This document shows positions 24,475 through 33,582 of a DNA stretch of 64,000 nucleotides, piece by piece. The position numbers were made by a program, and so were the translations under genes. How positions within the stretch are numbered: the first letter of the stretch is position 1; each line of letters begins with the position of its first letter. The notes under the pieces were generated by a model, which worked only from the letters and a program-made list of their open reading frames with translations, was not told the origin of the DNA and searched no databases. Origin of the DNA: Kineosporia babensis (GTDB lineage: Bacteria; Actinomycetota; Actinomycetes; Actinomycetales; Kineosporiaceae). The DNA lies in NCBI RefSeq assembly GCF_021129305.1, contig NZ_JAJOMB010000004.1:1-64000 (forward strand), written 5' to 3'.

Positions 24475-25401
24475 ATGAACGACAAGAGCGCTACCCGAAG
24501 GGCCTGGATCATCACCGGCCCCACCTCGGGCATCGGCTACCGCACGGCCCTGGAGGTCGCCGAGCACGGCACCGTCGTCCTGGTCGGACGCAACCCCGCC
24601 AAACTGCGGAAGGTCCAGGCCGACATCGAAGCAGCCGGTGGAGCAGCGATTTCCGTGCACGCTGACCTGTCCGACATCCACAGCGCCCGTCGTGCAGCCG
24701 AAGAGGTCGCCTCCCTGGATCTTCCCCTGGCCGGGCTCGTCAACAACGCCGGGATCATGCCCACTCGCCCAGCTTGGAGCGAGCAGGGCTGGGAACTGGC
24801 CTTCGCAACCAACCACCTGGGCCCGCTGGCCTTCACCGATGCGCTCGTCCCGGCGCTGCCCGACGGTGCCAACGTCGTCTTCATCGCTTCCTCGGCCGAG
24901 GATCCGGAGGACCCGATGGCCACCCGGGCAGGGTTTCGGGGCAGCCGCTACCTCTCCGCGCAGGCCACAGCCCGTGGTGAGTACCGCCCCGGCGGCTGCA
25001 TCCAGCCCGGCGGCGACGCCTACGCCACCTCTAAGCAAGGCAACCTGGCCGCCGTCTTCACCCTCGCCCAAGAGCATCCCCAACTGCACTTCCGGGCCGT
25101 CGAACCCGGTTTCAGCCCTGCGTCCGGCCTGTCCAGAGACCTGCCACCGATGATGAAGCTGATGACGAAGTCCCTGACCCTCATCGCTCCCCTGCTCCCG
25201 GCCATGAGCACGCCGAAGCGCGCAGCCCGAAACATCGTCAAGGTCCTGACCGACACCTCGGACGCCACCGGCACCTACTCCGGCGCCAACGGCAAACCCA
25301 TGAAAGCTTCCCGCCAGGTCAGCAACCCGGACTACCACGCGCGCTACATCGCCGAAAGCCGGGCCCTGCTCGCGAGCGTCCCCGCAGCCCCCCAGAAGTG
25401 A
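24475..25401 (+). CDS. SDR family oxidoreductase (retinol-dehydrogenase-like)
   Basis: 308 aa from the ATG at 24475. It has TGPTSGIGYRTALEVA, NNAGIMP, FATNHLGPLAFTDAL and a late YATSKQGNLAAVF with Tyr and Lys. A region of about 30 residues between the Ser (IASSAEDPEDP) and the Tyr is longer than in classical SDRs, as in the WW-domain-oxidoreductase-like group. PGFSPASGL follows. It is in an operon with the preceding SDR under the MarR-type control region. Confidence 0.9.
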   Translation: MNDKSATRRAWIITGPTSGIGYRTALEVAEHGTVVLVGRNPAKLRKVQADIEAAGGAAISVHADLSDIHSARRAAEEVASLDLPLAGLVNNAGIMPTRPAWSEQGWELAFATNHLGPLAFTDALVPALPDGANVVFIASSAEDPEDPMATRAGFRGSRYLSAQATARGEYRPGGCIQPGGDAYATSKQGNLAAVFTLAQEHPQLHFRAVEPGFSPASGLSRDLPPMMKLMTKSLTLIAPLLPAMSTPKRAARNIVKVLTDTSDATGTYSGANGKPMKASRQVSNPDYHARYIAESRALLASVPAAPQK

Positions 25402-25513
25402 TCTCCCGAGCACGGCCTATCGAGGCGGGAGGAGCCGAGCATCGGAAGATCTCGTGCTCAGCGCTTGTGAAAACCATTTCCCTCCGGCTCGTACGGTTAG
25501 GAAAATCGTCCGG

Positions 25514-26545
25514 GTGAGACTGCATGACACCGAACTGCGCGGCTTCGCCAGCGACAACTACGCGGGCATCCACCCCGAGATCCTGGCCGCCCTGAGCGAG
25601 GCCAACGGCGGGCACCAGGTCAGCTACGGCGCCGATGTGTACACCGAGCGCCTGGCCGAGGTGTTCCGCGTCCACTTCGGCGACCACACGCGCGCCTATC
25701 CGGTTCTCAACGGGACCGGCGCAAACGTCCTTAGTTTGCAAGCTCTTTGTGACCGCTGGGGCTCGGTGATCTGCTCGGACACCGCGCACGTGCACACCGA
25801 CGAGGGCGGCGCCCCGGAGAAGATGGCCGGGATCAAGCTGCTGCCGCTACCGACCGAGCACGGCAAGCTGACCGTCGAGGTCCTGCAGCGCGAAACCTGG
25901 GGTTTCGACGACCCGCACCGCGCTCAGCCGCAGGTGATCACGCTGACCCAGTCCAGCGAACTGGGCACGGTCTACACCCCGGGCGAGATCGCCGCGATCA
26001 CCGAGTTCGCCCACGGGCACGACCTCAAAGTACATATGGACGGCTCCCGGCTCGCCAATGCCGCTGCCCACCTGGGACTTCCGTTGCGGGCGCTGACCAC
26101 CGATGTCGGTGTGGACCTGCTCAGCTTTGGCGGTACCAAGAACGGCCTGATGCTCGGCGAGGCCGTCCTCGTCCTCAATCCCGCTCTGGACCGTGGGCTG
26201 GACCGGCTGCGCAAGACGTCCATGCAGCTGGCCTCGAAACTGCGCTTCGTCTCGGCCCAGTTCCTCGCGCTGCTGGAGTCGGACCTGTGGCTGCGCAACG
26301 CCACTCACGCCAACGCCATGGCCACTCGGCTGGCCGATGGTCTGGACGGGGTCACGATCAGCCATCCGGTGCAGGCCAACGCGGTGTTCGTCGAGTTGCC
26401 GGCCCCGGCCCTGAAGCAGTTGCACGGGCAGTTCCACTTCTACGACTGGAACGTCACCAAGGGTCAGGCCCGTTGGATGACGTCGTTCGACACCACGCCC
26501 GACGATGTCGAGGCGCTGATCAAGGCGACCAGAATGGCGGTGTGA
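25514..26545 (+). CDS. Low-specificity threonine aldolase-like PLP enzyme
   Basis: 343 aa from a GTG at 25514 with AGGAAAA upstream; an earlier in-frame start at 25454 is less likely. The fold-type I PLP marks are FASDNYAGIHPEIL, YGADVYTERL, NGTGANVLSL, ICSDTAHVHTDEGGAPE with the aromatic-stacking His, HMDGSRLANAAA with the PLP Asp, and the Schiff-base Lys in FGGTKNG. It would cleave L-threonine or related beta-hydroxy amino acids to glycine plus aldehyde. It lies alone between the SDR pair and the TetR operon. Confidence 0.92.
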   Translation: MRLHDTELRGFASDNYAGIHPEILAALSEANGGHQVSYGADVYTERLAEVFRVHFGDHTRAYPVLNGTGANVLSLQALCDRWGSVICSDTAHVHTDEGGAPEKMAGIKLLPLPTEHGKLTVEVLQRETWGFDDPHRAQPQVITLTQSSELGTVYTPGEIAAITEFAHGHDLKVHMDGSRLANAAAHLGLPLRALTTDVGVDLLSFGGTKNGLMLGEAVLVLNPALDRGLDRLRKTSMQLASKLRFVSAQFLALLESDLWLRNATHANAMATRLADGLDGVTISHPVQANAVFVELPAPALKQLHGQFHFYDWNVTKGQARWMTSFDTTPDDVEALIKATRMAV

Positions 26546-26592
26546 GCGGTCGCTCTCCGGGCTCAAGCACGTCTGAGCCGCACGAGTGACCC

Positions 26593-26619
26593 CACAAGCT
26601 GCACGGTATGCAACTTGTG
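26593..26619. promoter_or_regulatory. TetR operator
   Basis: Inverted repeat CACAAGCTGCA-CGGTA-TGCAACTTGTG, 10 of 11 positions paired, 15 nt upstream of the TetR start. It fits an autoregulatory site that would also control the downstream MMPL transporter. Confidence 0.8.
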
Positions 26620-26633
26620 TTACGGTCGTCGTC

Positions 26634-27272
26634 ATGCAAGTACGGCGGCTCGACGGGCGCACGCTGCTTCGCGAGCGTCACCACCAGGCGATCCTCGCCT
26701 CGGCCCGGGATCTGGCTTCGAAGCAGAGCCCGGACGGTCTGACGGTGGACGAAGTCGCTGCGGCGGCGGGTGTTTCGCGGCGTACGGTGTTCAACCACTT
26801 CGCGTCCTTCGATGCGCTCCTGGTGGCTGTGTGCGACCAGATCCTCGAAGAGGTCGTCGAGCAGGTGCTGGGTCATCTCGACCGGCGCCTGAGCGGCGCC
26901 TCGGGTGCCATCGCGGCGCTGGACTGCCTGTGCGCCTCGCTTCGGGATGCCGATCTGCCGCAGGTGATGGCCGAGATCGTCGGCGCGCTCTCCAGTTCGG
27001 CTCAGGACGATCTGCGGCGTAACGCCATCTCGCAGACCGCCCTGGACAAGGTCGGCGGGCAGTTGACCGCCAAGGTCCTCGAGCACGTCCCGGATCTGGA
27101 CCGGCTGACGCTCCGGCTGACCATCGAGTTCCTGATGAAGGGCACCAGTCTGATGGCCCACGAATGGGTGGAGACGCACGGCGGTCAGGTCACGGCCGTC
27201 TCCCGGCAGGACTGGGACGCCACCATGGACCGTCTCGTCGTCGCCATCCAGCACGGATACCGGGCCGAGTAG
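26634..27272 (+). CDS. TetR-family regulator
   Basis: 212 aa from ATG 26634. The N-terminal HTH reads RHHQAILASARDLASKQSPDGLTVDEVAAAAGVSRRTVFNHFASFDALLVAV, a standard TetR DNA-binding domain. The C-terminal ligand domain is variable and not assignable. An excellent palindrome lies just upstream, and a MMPL-type exporter starts 128 nt downstream on the same strand. It most likely represses itself and that exporter. Confidence 0.94.
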   Translation: MQVRRLDGRTLLRERHHQAILASARDLASKQSPDGLTVDEVAAAAGVSRRTVFNHFASFDALLVAVCDQILEEVVEQVLGHLDRRLSGASGAIAALDCLCASLRDADLPQVMAEIVGALSSSAQDDLRRNAISQTALDKVGGQLTAKVLEHVPDLDRLTLRLTIEFLMKGTSLMAHEWVETHGGQVTAVSRQDWDATMDRLVVAIQHGYRAE

Positions 27273-27400
27273 ACCAGAACCTGGCCGGGGCTCGGACCCG
27301 TTGCAGTCAAGAGCTCGTCCTGTTCGCAACGAAGCGGTCGGCCAGCTCACGGAAGTGCTCCGCCTGGGGCATCACGACGAAAGGACCCGGGAGCAGCATC

Positions 27401-29923
27401 ATGGCTGAACTCCTCTATCGCGTAGGACGTTTCGCGGCGCGGCGGCACTGGACGGTGATCAGCGGCTGGATTGCCGCGGTGCTGGTCGGCGGGCTGACGT
27501 TCGTTCTCTTCGCGGGAACGATCACCTCCGCCATCACCATCCCTGACATCCCCACCAACAAGGTCACCGAGCAGCTGGCCGCGGAGTTCGAGAACTCCAG
27601 TGGCGGCTCCGGCGGCATCGTCTTCGAGACCACGGACGGTCAGGCGTTCACCGAGGCCCAGCAGGGCGAGATCTCGGAACTGCTGAAGTCCCTCGGGCAG
27701 ATCGAGGACGTCGAAGGGGCGATCGACCCGTTCGCGACCCAGGCCCAGCTCCAGCAGAGCGCGACCCAGCTCAGTGAGGGCCGCGAGCAGCTGGACCAGG
27801 GTCAGGCCCAGATCGAGGACGCGCAGACGGAGCTGGAGAAGGCTCAGGAAGAGCTGGACCAGCAGCGTCAGGCGGCCGAGGAGAGCGGCGCCCTGGCTCA
27901 GGCTCAGGAGCAGCTCGACGCGGCTCAGGAAGAGATCGACGCCGGCGCCAAGGAGCTGCAGACCCAGAGTGAGCAGCTGGAGCAGCAGTCCGCCGCCCTC
28001 GGCCTCGGTTCCCAGGTCGCCCAGCTGTCCTCCGGCTTCCGGCTGATCTCCGAGGACGGCTCCGCCGCCGTCACCACGGTCTCCTTCGCCCTGCCGGTCG
28101 CCGAGGTGCCCGCCGAGAGCAAGACCGCGATCGAGGACCTGGTCGAGGAGAACCCGATCGACGGGGTCAACGTCCTGATCAGCCAGGACATCTCGCAGAC
28201 GGTTCCCTCGGTGCTGGGCGTCGGTGAGATCGTCGGTCTGCTGGTCGCCGCCGCGGTTCTGGTGATCATGCTCGGCACGCTGATCGGTGCGGTCCTGCCG
28301 CTGGCCAGTGCGGGTCTCGGGGTCGGGGTGGCCACGCTGGCGGCCATGTCGTTCTCCAGCCTGGTCGAGTTCATGTCCGTCACCCCGGTTCTGGGGATCA
28401 TGCTCGGCCTGGCGGTCGGCATCGACTACTCGCTGTTCATCCTCAACCGGCACCGCAAGCAGCTCAAGCAGGGCGTCGACCTGCACGAGTCGATCGGTCT
28501 GGCCAACGGCACCTCCGGCAACGCCGTGGTCTTCGCCGGGTTCACCGTCGCGATCGCGCTGCTGGCCCTGAACGTCACCGGCATCCCGTTCCTCGGCCTG
28601 ATGGGCACCGTCGGCGCAGCCGCGGTCCTGGTGGCGGTCCTCGTCGCAACGACGTTCACCCCCGCGCTGCTGTCCCTGGTCGGCATGCGCATCCTGCAGG
28701 CCAAGGAGCGTGCCGCCCTCGAGAACACCGAGGACACGGCGGCCCCCGCCACCTCACGCCCGGCGGAAAAGCCGATGACGACGCGGGCCGCGGTGCTCTC
28801 GCTCGTCGCCGGGATCGCCGTGCTCGTCGTGATCGCCCTGCCCGCCTTGAACATGCGGCTCGGACTGCCGGATGGCGCCGGGCAGCCCGAGGACTCGCAG
28901 GCCTACCAGGCCTACCAGGTCCAGTCCGAGAAGTTCGGGGACGGCGTCAACGGGCCGCTGCTGGTGCTGGCCGAATTGCCTGCCCCGGTCACCGAGGCCA
29001 CCACGCTGGCCGAGCAGGCTGCCGTCGGCCAGGCGATCTACGACGTCGGTGACGTCGCCGCAGTGGTGCCGATCGGCGTCTCCAAGGACGGTTCTGCGCT
29101 CTCGTTCCAGGTCGTGCCCAACGGCGGGCCGAACAGCGAGTCGACCGCCGAACTGGTCAAGGACCTGCGGGACCTCACCCCGCAGACCGCCGGCGGTGGA
29201 ACCGCCGACCTCGGGGTCGCCGGTAACGCGAGCGCGAACATCGATGTCTCGCAGAAGCTCTCCGACGTCCTGCCGGTCTACCTGGTGATCGTCGTCGGCC
29301 TGTCCCTGGTGATCCTGATCCTGGTCTTCCGGTCCATCCTGGTACCGCTGACCGCGACCCTGGGCTTCGTGCTCTCGCTCCTGGCCGCCTTCGGTGGCCT
29401 GACCGCGATCTTCCAGGAGGGCTGGATGGCCGGCCTGTTCGGGATCCACGAGCCCAGCCCGATCCTGAGCTTCCTGCCGATCATCGTCACCGGCATCCTG
29501 TTCGGGCTCGCGATGGACTACCAGCTGTTCCTGGTCTCCGGGATGCGTGAGGCCTTCGCCCACGGCGCCCCGGCCCGGCTGGCCGTGCGCCGCGGTCTGC
29601 TGGCCGGCCGCAGCGTGGTGACCGCGGCCGCGATCATCATGATCTCGGTGTTCGGCGGGTTCATCTTCTCCCACGACACGGTGATCAAGCCGATCGGTTT
29701 CGCCCTGGCCTTCGGCGTTCTGGTGGACGCCTTCGTGGTCCGGATGTTCCTGATCCCCGCAGCGATGCACCTGCTCGGGGACAAGGCCTGGTGGATCCCG
29801 AAGTGGCTGGACCGCATCCTGCCCGACATCGACGTCGAGGGAGCCAAGCTGGAACGCAGTCACCCCCTCCACCCCGTGGAAGAGGTCGTGGAAGCCGAGG
29901 CTGCAGCACCGAAGTCCAGCTGA
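27401..29923 (+). CDS. MMPL/RND-type membrane transporter
   Basis: 840 aa from ATG 27401, with GGGAG upstream. Two MMPL halves are present, each with one helix, an extracytoplasmic domain and a five-helix bundle. The transport motifs GIDYSLFILNRHR and FGLAMDYQLFLVSGMREAF carry the Asp-Tyr pair used for proton coupling. The first extracytoplasmic loop (about residues 115-215) is an unusually long Gln/Glu-rich coiled coil (repeats of QLDQGQAQIEDAQTELEKAQEELDQQ). MMPL proteins in actinobacteria export lipids, siderophores or drugs. TetR control suggests efflux of an inducer. Confidence 0.93.
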   Translation: MAELLYRVGRFAARRHWTVISGWIAAVLVGGLTFVLFAGTITSAITIPDIPTNKVTEQLAAEFENSSGGSGGIVFETTDGQAFTEAQQGEISELLKSLGQIEDVEGAIDPFATQAQLQQSATQLSEGREQLDQGQAQIEDAQTELEKAQEELDQQRQAAEESGALAQAQEQLDAAQEEIDAGAKELQTQSEQLEQQSAALGLGSQVAQLSSGFRLISEDGSAAVTTVSFALPVAEVPAESKTAIEDLVEENPIDGVNVLISQDISQTVPSVLGVGEIVGLLVAAAVLVIMLGTLIGAVLPLASAGLGVGVATLAAMSFSSLVEFMSVTPVLGIMLGLAVGIDYSLFILNRHRKQLKQGVDLHESIGLANGTSGNAVVFAGFTVAIALLALNVTGIPFLGLMGTVGAAAVLVAVLVATTFTPALLSLVGMRILQAKERAALENTEDTAAPATSRPAEKPMTTRAAVLSLVAGIAVLVVIALPALNMRLGLPDGAGQPEDSQAYQAYQVQSEKFGDGVNGPLLVLAELPAPVTEATTLAEQAAVGQAIYDVGDVAAVVPIGVSKDGSALSFQVVPNGGPNSESTAELVKDLRDLTPQTAGGGTADLGVAGNASANIDVSQKLSDVLPVYLVIVVGLSLVILILVFRSILVPLTATLGFVLSLLAAFGGLTAIFQEGWMAGLFGIHEPSPILSFLPIIVTGILFGLAMDYQLFLVSGMREAFAHGAPARLAVRRGLLAGRSVVTAAAIIMISVFGGFIFSHDTVIKPIGFALAFGVLVDAFVVRMFLIPAAMHLLGDKAWWIPKWLDRILPDIDVEGAKLERSHPLHPVEEVVEAEAAAPKSS

Positions 29924-29945
29924 GGCTGCAGGTTCTCGTTGTGCT

Positions 29946-29985
29946 GCGCCGCTGTGCGCTCCACTTGTGGAGCGCACAGCGGCGC
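29946..29985. terminator. Very strong hairpin, probable terminator
   Basis: Perfect 19-bp inverted repeat (GCGCCGCTGTGCGCTCCAC and its complement) with a 2-base TT centre, 22 nt after the MMPL stop. Such long perfect arms with almost no loop may also form a cruciform or mark an old insertion. Confidence 0.75.
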
Positions 29986-30030
29986 TCACTGCGTCCGGGC
30001 AACCCCATCCGCAGCGGCCGAAACAGAAGG

Positions 30031-30190
30031 TCAGTAGCCCGCCGCCAGACGAACCGCCGCGCCGGCCCCGGCCAGATGTCCCGATGCAACAGCGGCAGCC
30101 ATCGACGGTGGCACCGTCGTAGCCGCGTCACCGGCCGCGAACAGGCCCGGCCAGCGGGTCGTCGACACAGAACAATCCGTCACTACCGAC
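30031..30190 (-). pseudogene. FAD-dependent oxidoreductase C-terminal remnant
   Basis: About 50 codons encode TDCSVSTTRWPGLFAAGDAAT, then SMAAAVASGHLAGAGAAVRLAAGY and stop. This is the FAD-binding AAGD segment and last helix of thioredoxin-reductase-like flavoproteins. Nothing of the N-terminal Rossmann domains remains upstream. Confidence 0.65.
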
Positions 30191-30193
30191 CTT

Positions 30194-30281
30194 GGAAAAT
30201 CTTTTCCGGGGCGATCCATTCAATCCGTTGCCAGGGCCAACCGCCCCCGTTACGCTGGCCAAAGGTACCTGAAACGTTTCA
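30194..30281. promoter_or_regulatory. Two LacI-type palindromes
   Basis: GGAAAATCTTTTCC at 30194-30207 and TGAAACGTTTCA at 30270-30281 are both perfect palindromes; the second has the central CG typical of LacI/GalR-family operators. They precede a start codon with a good ribosome site (AAAGGAG) at 30307. No LacI gene lies in the immediate area. Confidence 0.55.
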
Positions 30282-30306
30282 TCTCACGGACTCAAAGGAG
30301 AGTCCG

Positions 30307-30810
30307 ATGCAGACGACTCCGCCCTCGCACACAGTGGGCCGACGTGGCAGACGGTCACCGCACGCCCGGCAGTCCCAGAGCCAGCCAAGCCCCGTCCGTT
30401 GTGCTGCCGTCGCTCCAGTACGAGCCGAGCATGCAGGCCCTGTCATCCATCCGCCGGGCGCCGCGAACTCGGGCCAGCAGCCCACCCCCGACTGGGCCGC
30501 CCCTGCTGTACCCCCTGCTCCCAGTGCGACCCCACCACCGACCCGCCGCAGCCGACCGCTGGCCGCCACCGAGAGCAAGGCTCCACCGGGGTCGGTGCCA
30601 CCGCCGGCGACTGCCACCCCCAAGCACTCGGGCAATGCGGTGTCGACGTCACACAGGCGGTCACCCTCCCGGCGCCCAGAGCAGCGGCACGTGCGCAGAG
30701 CGAGCAGAAGAAGAAGCGCGTTGCAGCGAAGCCCTGGTCAGCGCGGTAGCCAATCGGGTCCGGCCGTCCCCGCCACGCCGTCGGTTGAGGCACGTCACGA
30801 CGTCCGGTGA
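30307..30810 (+). CDS. Doubtful Pro/Ser/Arg-rich ORF
   Basis: A 167-codon frame with a very good ribosome site (AAAGGAGAGTCCG before ATG) and an operator-like palindrome upstream. The product is Pro-, Ser-, Ala- and Arg-rich with no signal, membrane segment or domain I can identify. Other frames are also open, as expected at this GC content. It may be the relic of a gene that lost its frame after the first codons. I would not treat it as a proven gene. Confidence 0.25.
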   Translation: MQTTPPSHTVGRRGRRSPHARQSQSQPSPVRCAAVAPVRAEHAGPVIHPPGAANSGQQPTPDWAAPAVPPAPSATPPPTRRSRPLAATESKAPPGSVPPPATATPKHSGNAVSTSHRRSPSRRPEQRHVRRASRRRSALQRSPGQRGSQSGPAVPATPSVEARHDVR

Positions 30811-30954
30811 GGCGGATTGTTCCGCCCCCAAGGCGACTCCGAGACCGAGGGACCTGACGCACCTGCTGGCGCCGATCGTCCCCAGGTAGTGAGGGCTTGG
30901 CGAAATCAGGTGCGGGAAAAGCACTCCCGTTCACCGAACGAGATATTCCGTTGC

Positions 30955-31003
30955 TTGACAGCGGTGTACAGCCATCTTATTTTCGGCCTTTGAATCCTTT
31001 CAA
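30955..31003 (+). promoter_or_regulatory. Promoter and operator of the rhamnose-type importer operon
   Basis: A -35 box TTGACA (30955-30960) and -10 box TATTTT (30978-30983) are spaced by 17 bases. Just downstream, TTGAA-TCCT-TTCAA (30990-31003) is a palindrome suited to a LacI-type repressor blocking transcription. The importer starts at 31019. Confidence 0.75.
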
Positions 31004-31018
31004 CGAGGCAAGGTGCTC

Positions 31019-32530
31019 ATGGTCAGCCCAGCTCAGGCCGCGTTGCGGTTAAGCGATGTGTCAAAGTCGTTCGGCCCGGTGGTGGCTCTGCGGTCGGGCA
31101 GTCTGGAGGTTGCGGCCGGCTCGATCCACGCGCTCGTGGGTGAGAACGGCGCCGGAAAGTCGACGCTGGTCAAGATTGTCGCGGGGGTGCATCGCCGCGA
31201 CGGTGGGGTGTTCGAGCTGGACGGGCAGGCGGCGGACTTCGGTTCGACGGCCGAGTCCAAGGCGGCGGGTGTGGCCGTGATCTACCAGGAACCGACGCTG
31301 TTCCCTGATCTTTCGGTCACCGAGAACATTTTCATGGGCCGGCAGATCCTGGGCCGGATGCGGCGGATCGACAAGGCCGCGATGTACGCCGAGGCCGAGC
31401 GGTTGTTCGCCGGGCTCGGGGTGCACATCGATCCGCGGCGCCCGGCACTTGGGCTCTCGATCGCCGACCAGCAGATCATCGAGATCGCCAAGGCCATCTC
31501 GCTGGACGCCAAGGTGCTGATCATGGACGAGCCGACCGCCGCGCTGTCCGGGGTGGAGGTCGAGCGGCTGTTCACCGTGGCCCGGCAGTTGCGCGACGAG
31601 GGCCGGGCCCTGGTGTTCATCTCGCACCGCTTCGACGAGGTGTTCGAGTTGTGCGACACGGTCACCGTGATGCGTGACGGCTCGTACATCGCCACCCGCC
31701 CGATCGCCGGGACCAGTGTGGCGGAGATGGTCGCCCTGATGGTCGGGCGGGAGGTCGCCGAGCTCTTCCCCAAGCAGGAGGCCGAGCTCGGTGAGGTGGT
31801 TCTGGAGGTCACGGGCCTGGAGTCGACCGGGGTGTTCCACGACATCTCGTTCAGCGTCCGGCGGGGCGAGATCGTGGGCCTGGCCGGGCTGGTCGGGGCC
31901 GGGCGCAGCGAGATCGCGCGGGCGGTGTTCGGGGTGGACCCGTACGAGGCCGGCCGGGTCACCATGAAGGGCGTTGCGGTACCGGCGAAGAACCCACGGG
32001 CGGCGATCCGGGCGGGCATGGCCTTCATCCCGGAGGACCGGCGCAAGCAAGGGCTGGTGACGGAGGCTTCGGTGGCGCAGAACGTGGCCGGGGTGATCCG
32101 GCGCGGCCTGGCCAGGACCGGGCTGCTCACCCGGGGCGCCGAGAACCGGGCGGTCGGGCCGTGGGCGGCCAGGCTGGAGGTGAAGACCAGCGCGCTGGAC
32201 GCCCCGGCGAGAACCATGAGCGGCGGTAACCAGCAGAAGGTGGTGATCGCCAAGTGGCTGGCCACCGAGCCGGACCTGCTGATCATCGACGAGCCGACCC
32301 GGGGTATCGACGTCGGGACCAAGGCCGAGGTGCACCGGCTGCTCTCGGAACTGGCCGGGCAGGGTCTGGCCGTCCTGATGATCTCGTCCGAGCTGCCCGA
32401 GGTGCTAGGCATGGCCGACCGGGTGCTGGTGATCAGCGAAGGCCGGCTCACCGCCGACCTTTCCCGGGCCGAGGCCACCCCCGAACGGGTCATGCACGCC
32501 GCGACCCACGGCAGTCAGGAGGTGGCGTGA
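31019..32530 (+). CDS. Sugar ABC transporter ATPase, RhaT/RbsA-type
   Basis: 503 aa from ATG 31019; GTG 31013 is in frame, but AAGG fits the ATG better. Two ABC domains are fused. The first has Walker [10 protein letters not shown], a Q-loop and [34 protein letters not shown]. The second has the degenerate Walker [10 protein letters not shown] and [36 protein letters not shown]. This is the standard layout of CUT2 importers (ribose, rhamnose, autoinducer-2 types). The operon partners point to rhamnose. Confidence 0.93.
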   Translation: MVSPAQAALRLSDVSKSFGPVVALRSGSLEVAAGSIHALVGENGAGKSTLVKIVAGVHRRDGGVFELDGQAADFGSTAESKAAGVAVIYQEPTLFPDLSVTENIFMGRQILGRMRRIDKAAMYAEAERLFAGLGVHIDPRRPALGLSIADQQIIEIAKAISLDAKVLIMDEPTAALSGVEVERLFTVARQLRDEGRALVFISHRFDEVFELCDTVTVMRDGSYIATRPIAGTSVAEMVALMVGREVAELFPKQEAELGEVVLEVTGLESTGVFHDISFSVRRGEIVGLAGLVGAGRSEIARAVFGVDPYEAGRVTMKGVAVPAKNPRAAIRAGMAFIPEDRRKQGLVTEASVAQNVAGVIRRGLARTGLLTRGAENRAVGPWAARLEVKTSALDAPARTMSGGNQQKVVIAKWLATEPDLLIIDEPTRGIDVGTKAEVHRLLSELAGQGLAVLMISSELPEVLGMADRVLVISEGRLTADLSRAEATPERVMHAATHGSQEVA

Positions 32531-33582
32531 TGAACGCGCCGACCGCGCAACCGACCACCCTTCTGGTGGAACCCAGTTCGCTCTCCCACCGGGACCGGCT
32601 GATCCGGACCGTGCTGCGCTCGCGCGAACTGTCGGTGGCGATCGTCCTTTTGCTGGTGATCGTCGCTGCCGCGATCAAGAGCCCGGACTTCGTGTTCAGC
32701 TCGACCGGCTGGCGCGACCTGCTCCTGACTCCCTCGATCATGCTGCTGCTGGCGGCCGGGCAGACGGTGGTGATCATCACCCGCAACGTCGACCTGTCGG
32801 TGGGCTCGATCCTCGGCCTGAGCGCCTGGCTGACCGGAGACCTGTTCCTGTCCTATCCGGGGATGCCGCCGCTGTTGGCCTTCCTGATCGGCATCGCCGC
32901 CGGCGCCGGGCTGGGCCTGATCAACGGCGTGCTGGTGGGCTACGGCAAGGTGCCCGCCCTGGTGATCACCCTGGGCACGCAGTACATCTTCCGCGGCATC
33001 GTGCTCACCTGGGCCGGCTCCCAGCTGATCAGCGCCTCGCAGATGCCGAAGGCTTTCCTGGACCTGGGCACCGCGCAGATCCTGACGATCCCGGTCCTGT
33101 TCATCGTGGCGATGGTGATCGTGGTGGCGGTGGGCTACTACCTGCAGACCGCCAAGTCCGGCCGGGAGCTGTACGCGGTGGGGTCCGATCCAGAGGCCGC
33201 GGTGCTCTACGGCCTGGCGGTGCGGCGGCGGGTGATCGGCGCGTTCGTCCTGAGCGGGGCGCTGGCCGGTCTGGCCGGGGTCATCTTCGCGGCCCGCTAC
33301 GGCACGGTGAGTTCCAGCGCCGGAACGGGTATCGAATTCCAGGCGGTGGCCGCGGCGGTGGTCGGCGGGGTGGCGATCTTCGGTGGCTCGGGCACGGCCT
33401 GGGGTGCGGGCATCGGCGCGGTGCTGCTGGTGACCATCAACAGTGCGCTGCCGCTGATCGGGATCTCCGAGTTCTGGCAGCAGGCGCTGGTCGGGGCGCT
33501 GATCATCGCGGCCATCGTGCTGGACCGGGTGCTGGCCGCCCGGCAGGCGCGCAAGCTGATCGAAGCGAGGGACGAAGCATGA
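32530..33582 (+). CDS. CUT2 ABC permease, rhamnose-type (RhaP-like)
   Basis: 350 aa, ATG overlapping the last base of the ATPase stop. About ten membrane helices. The family marks are LLAAGQTVVIITRNVDLSVGSILGLSAWLTG, GYGKVPALVITLGTQYIFRGI, GSDPEAAVLYGLAVRRRVIGAFVLSGALAGLAGVIFAARYG and VVGGVAIFGGSGT. These match the RbsC/RhaP-type permeases that work as heterodimers with the next gene product. Confidence 0.92.
   Translation: MNAPTAQPTTLLVEPSSLSHRDRLIRTVLRSRELSVAIVLLLVIVAAAIKSPDFVFSSTGWRDLLLTPSIMLLLAAGQTVVIITRNVDLSVGSILGLSAWLTGDLFLSYPGMPPLLAFLIGIAAGAGLGLINGVLVGYGKVPALVITLGTQYIFRGIVLTWAGSQLISASQMPKAFLDLGTAQILTIPVLFIVAMVIVVAVGYYLQTAKSGRELYAVGSDPEAAVLYGLAVRRRVIGAFVLSGALAGLAGVIFAARYGTVSSSAGTGIEFQAVAAAVVGGVAIFGGSGTAWGAGIGAVLLVTINSALPLIGISEFWQQALVGALIIAAIVLDRVLAARQARKLIEARDEA

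Noticed and set aside
23094-24533. 479-codon minus-strand frame across MarR and SDR genes
   Set aside because: It covers two well-supported genes and the operator region and shows no domain.
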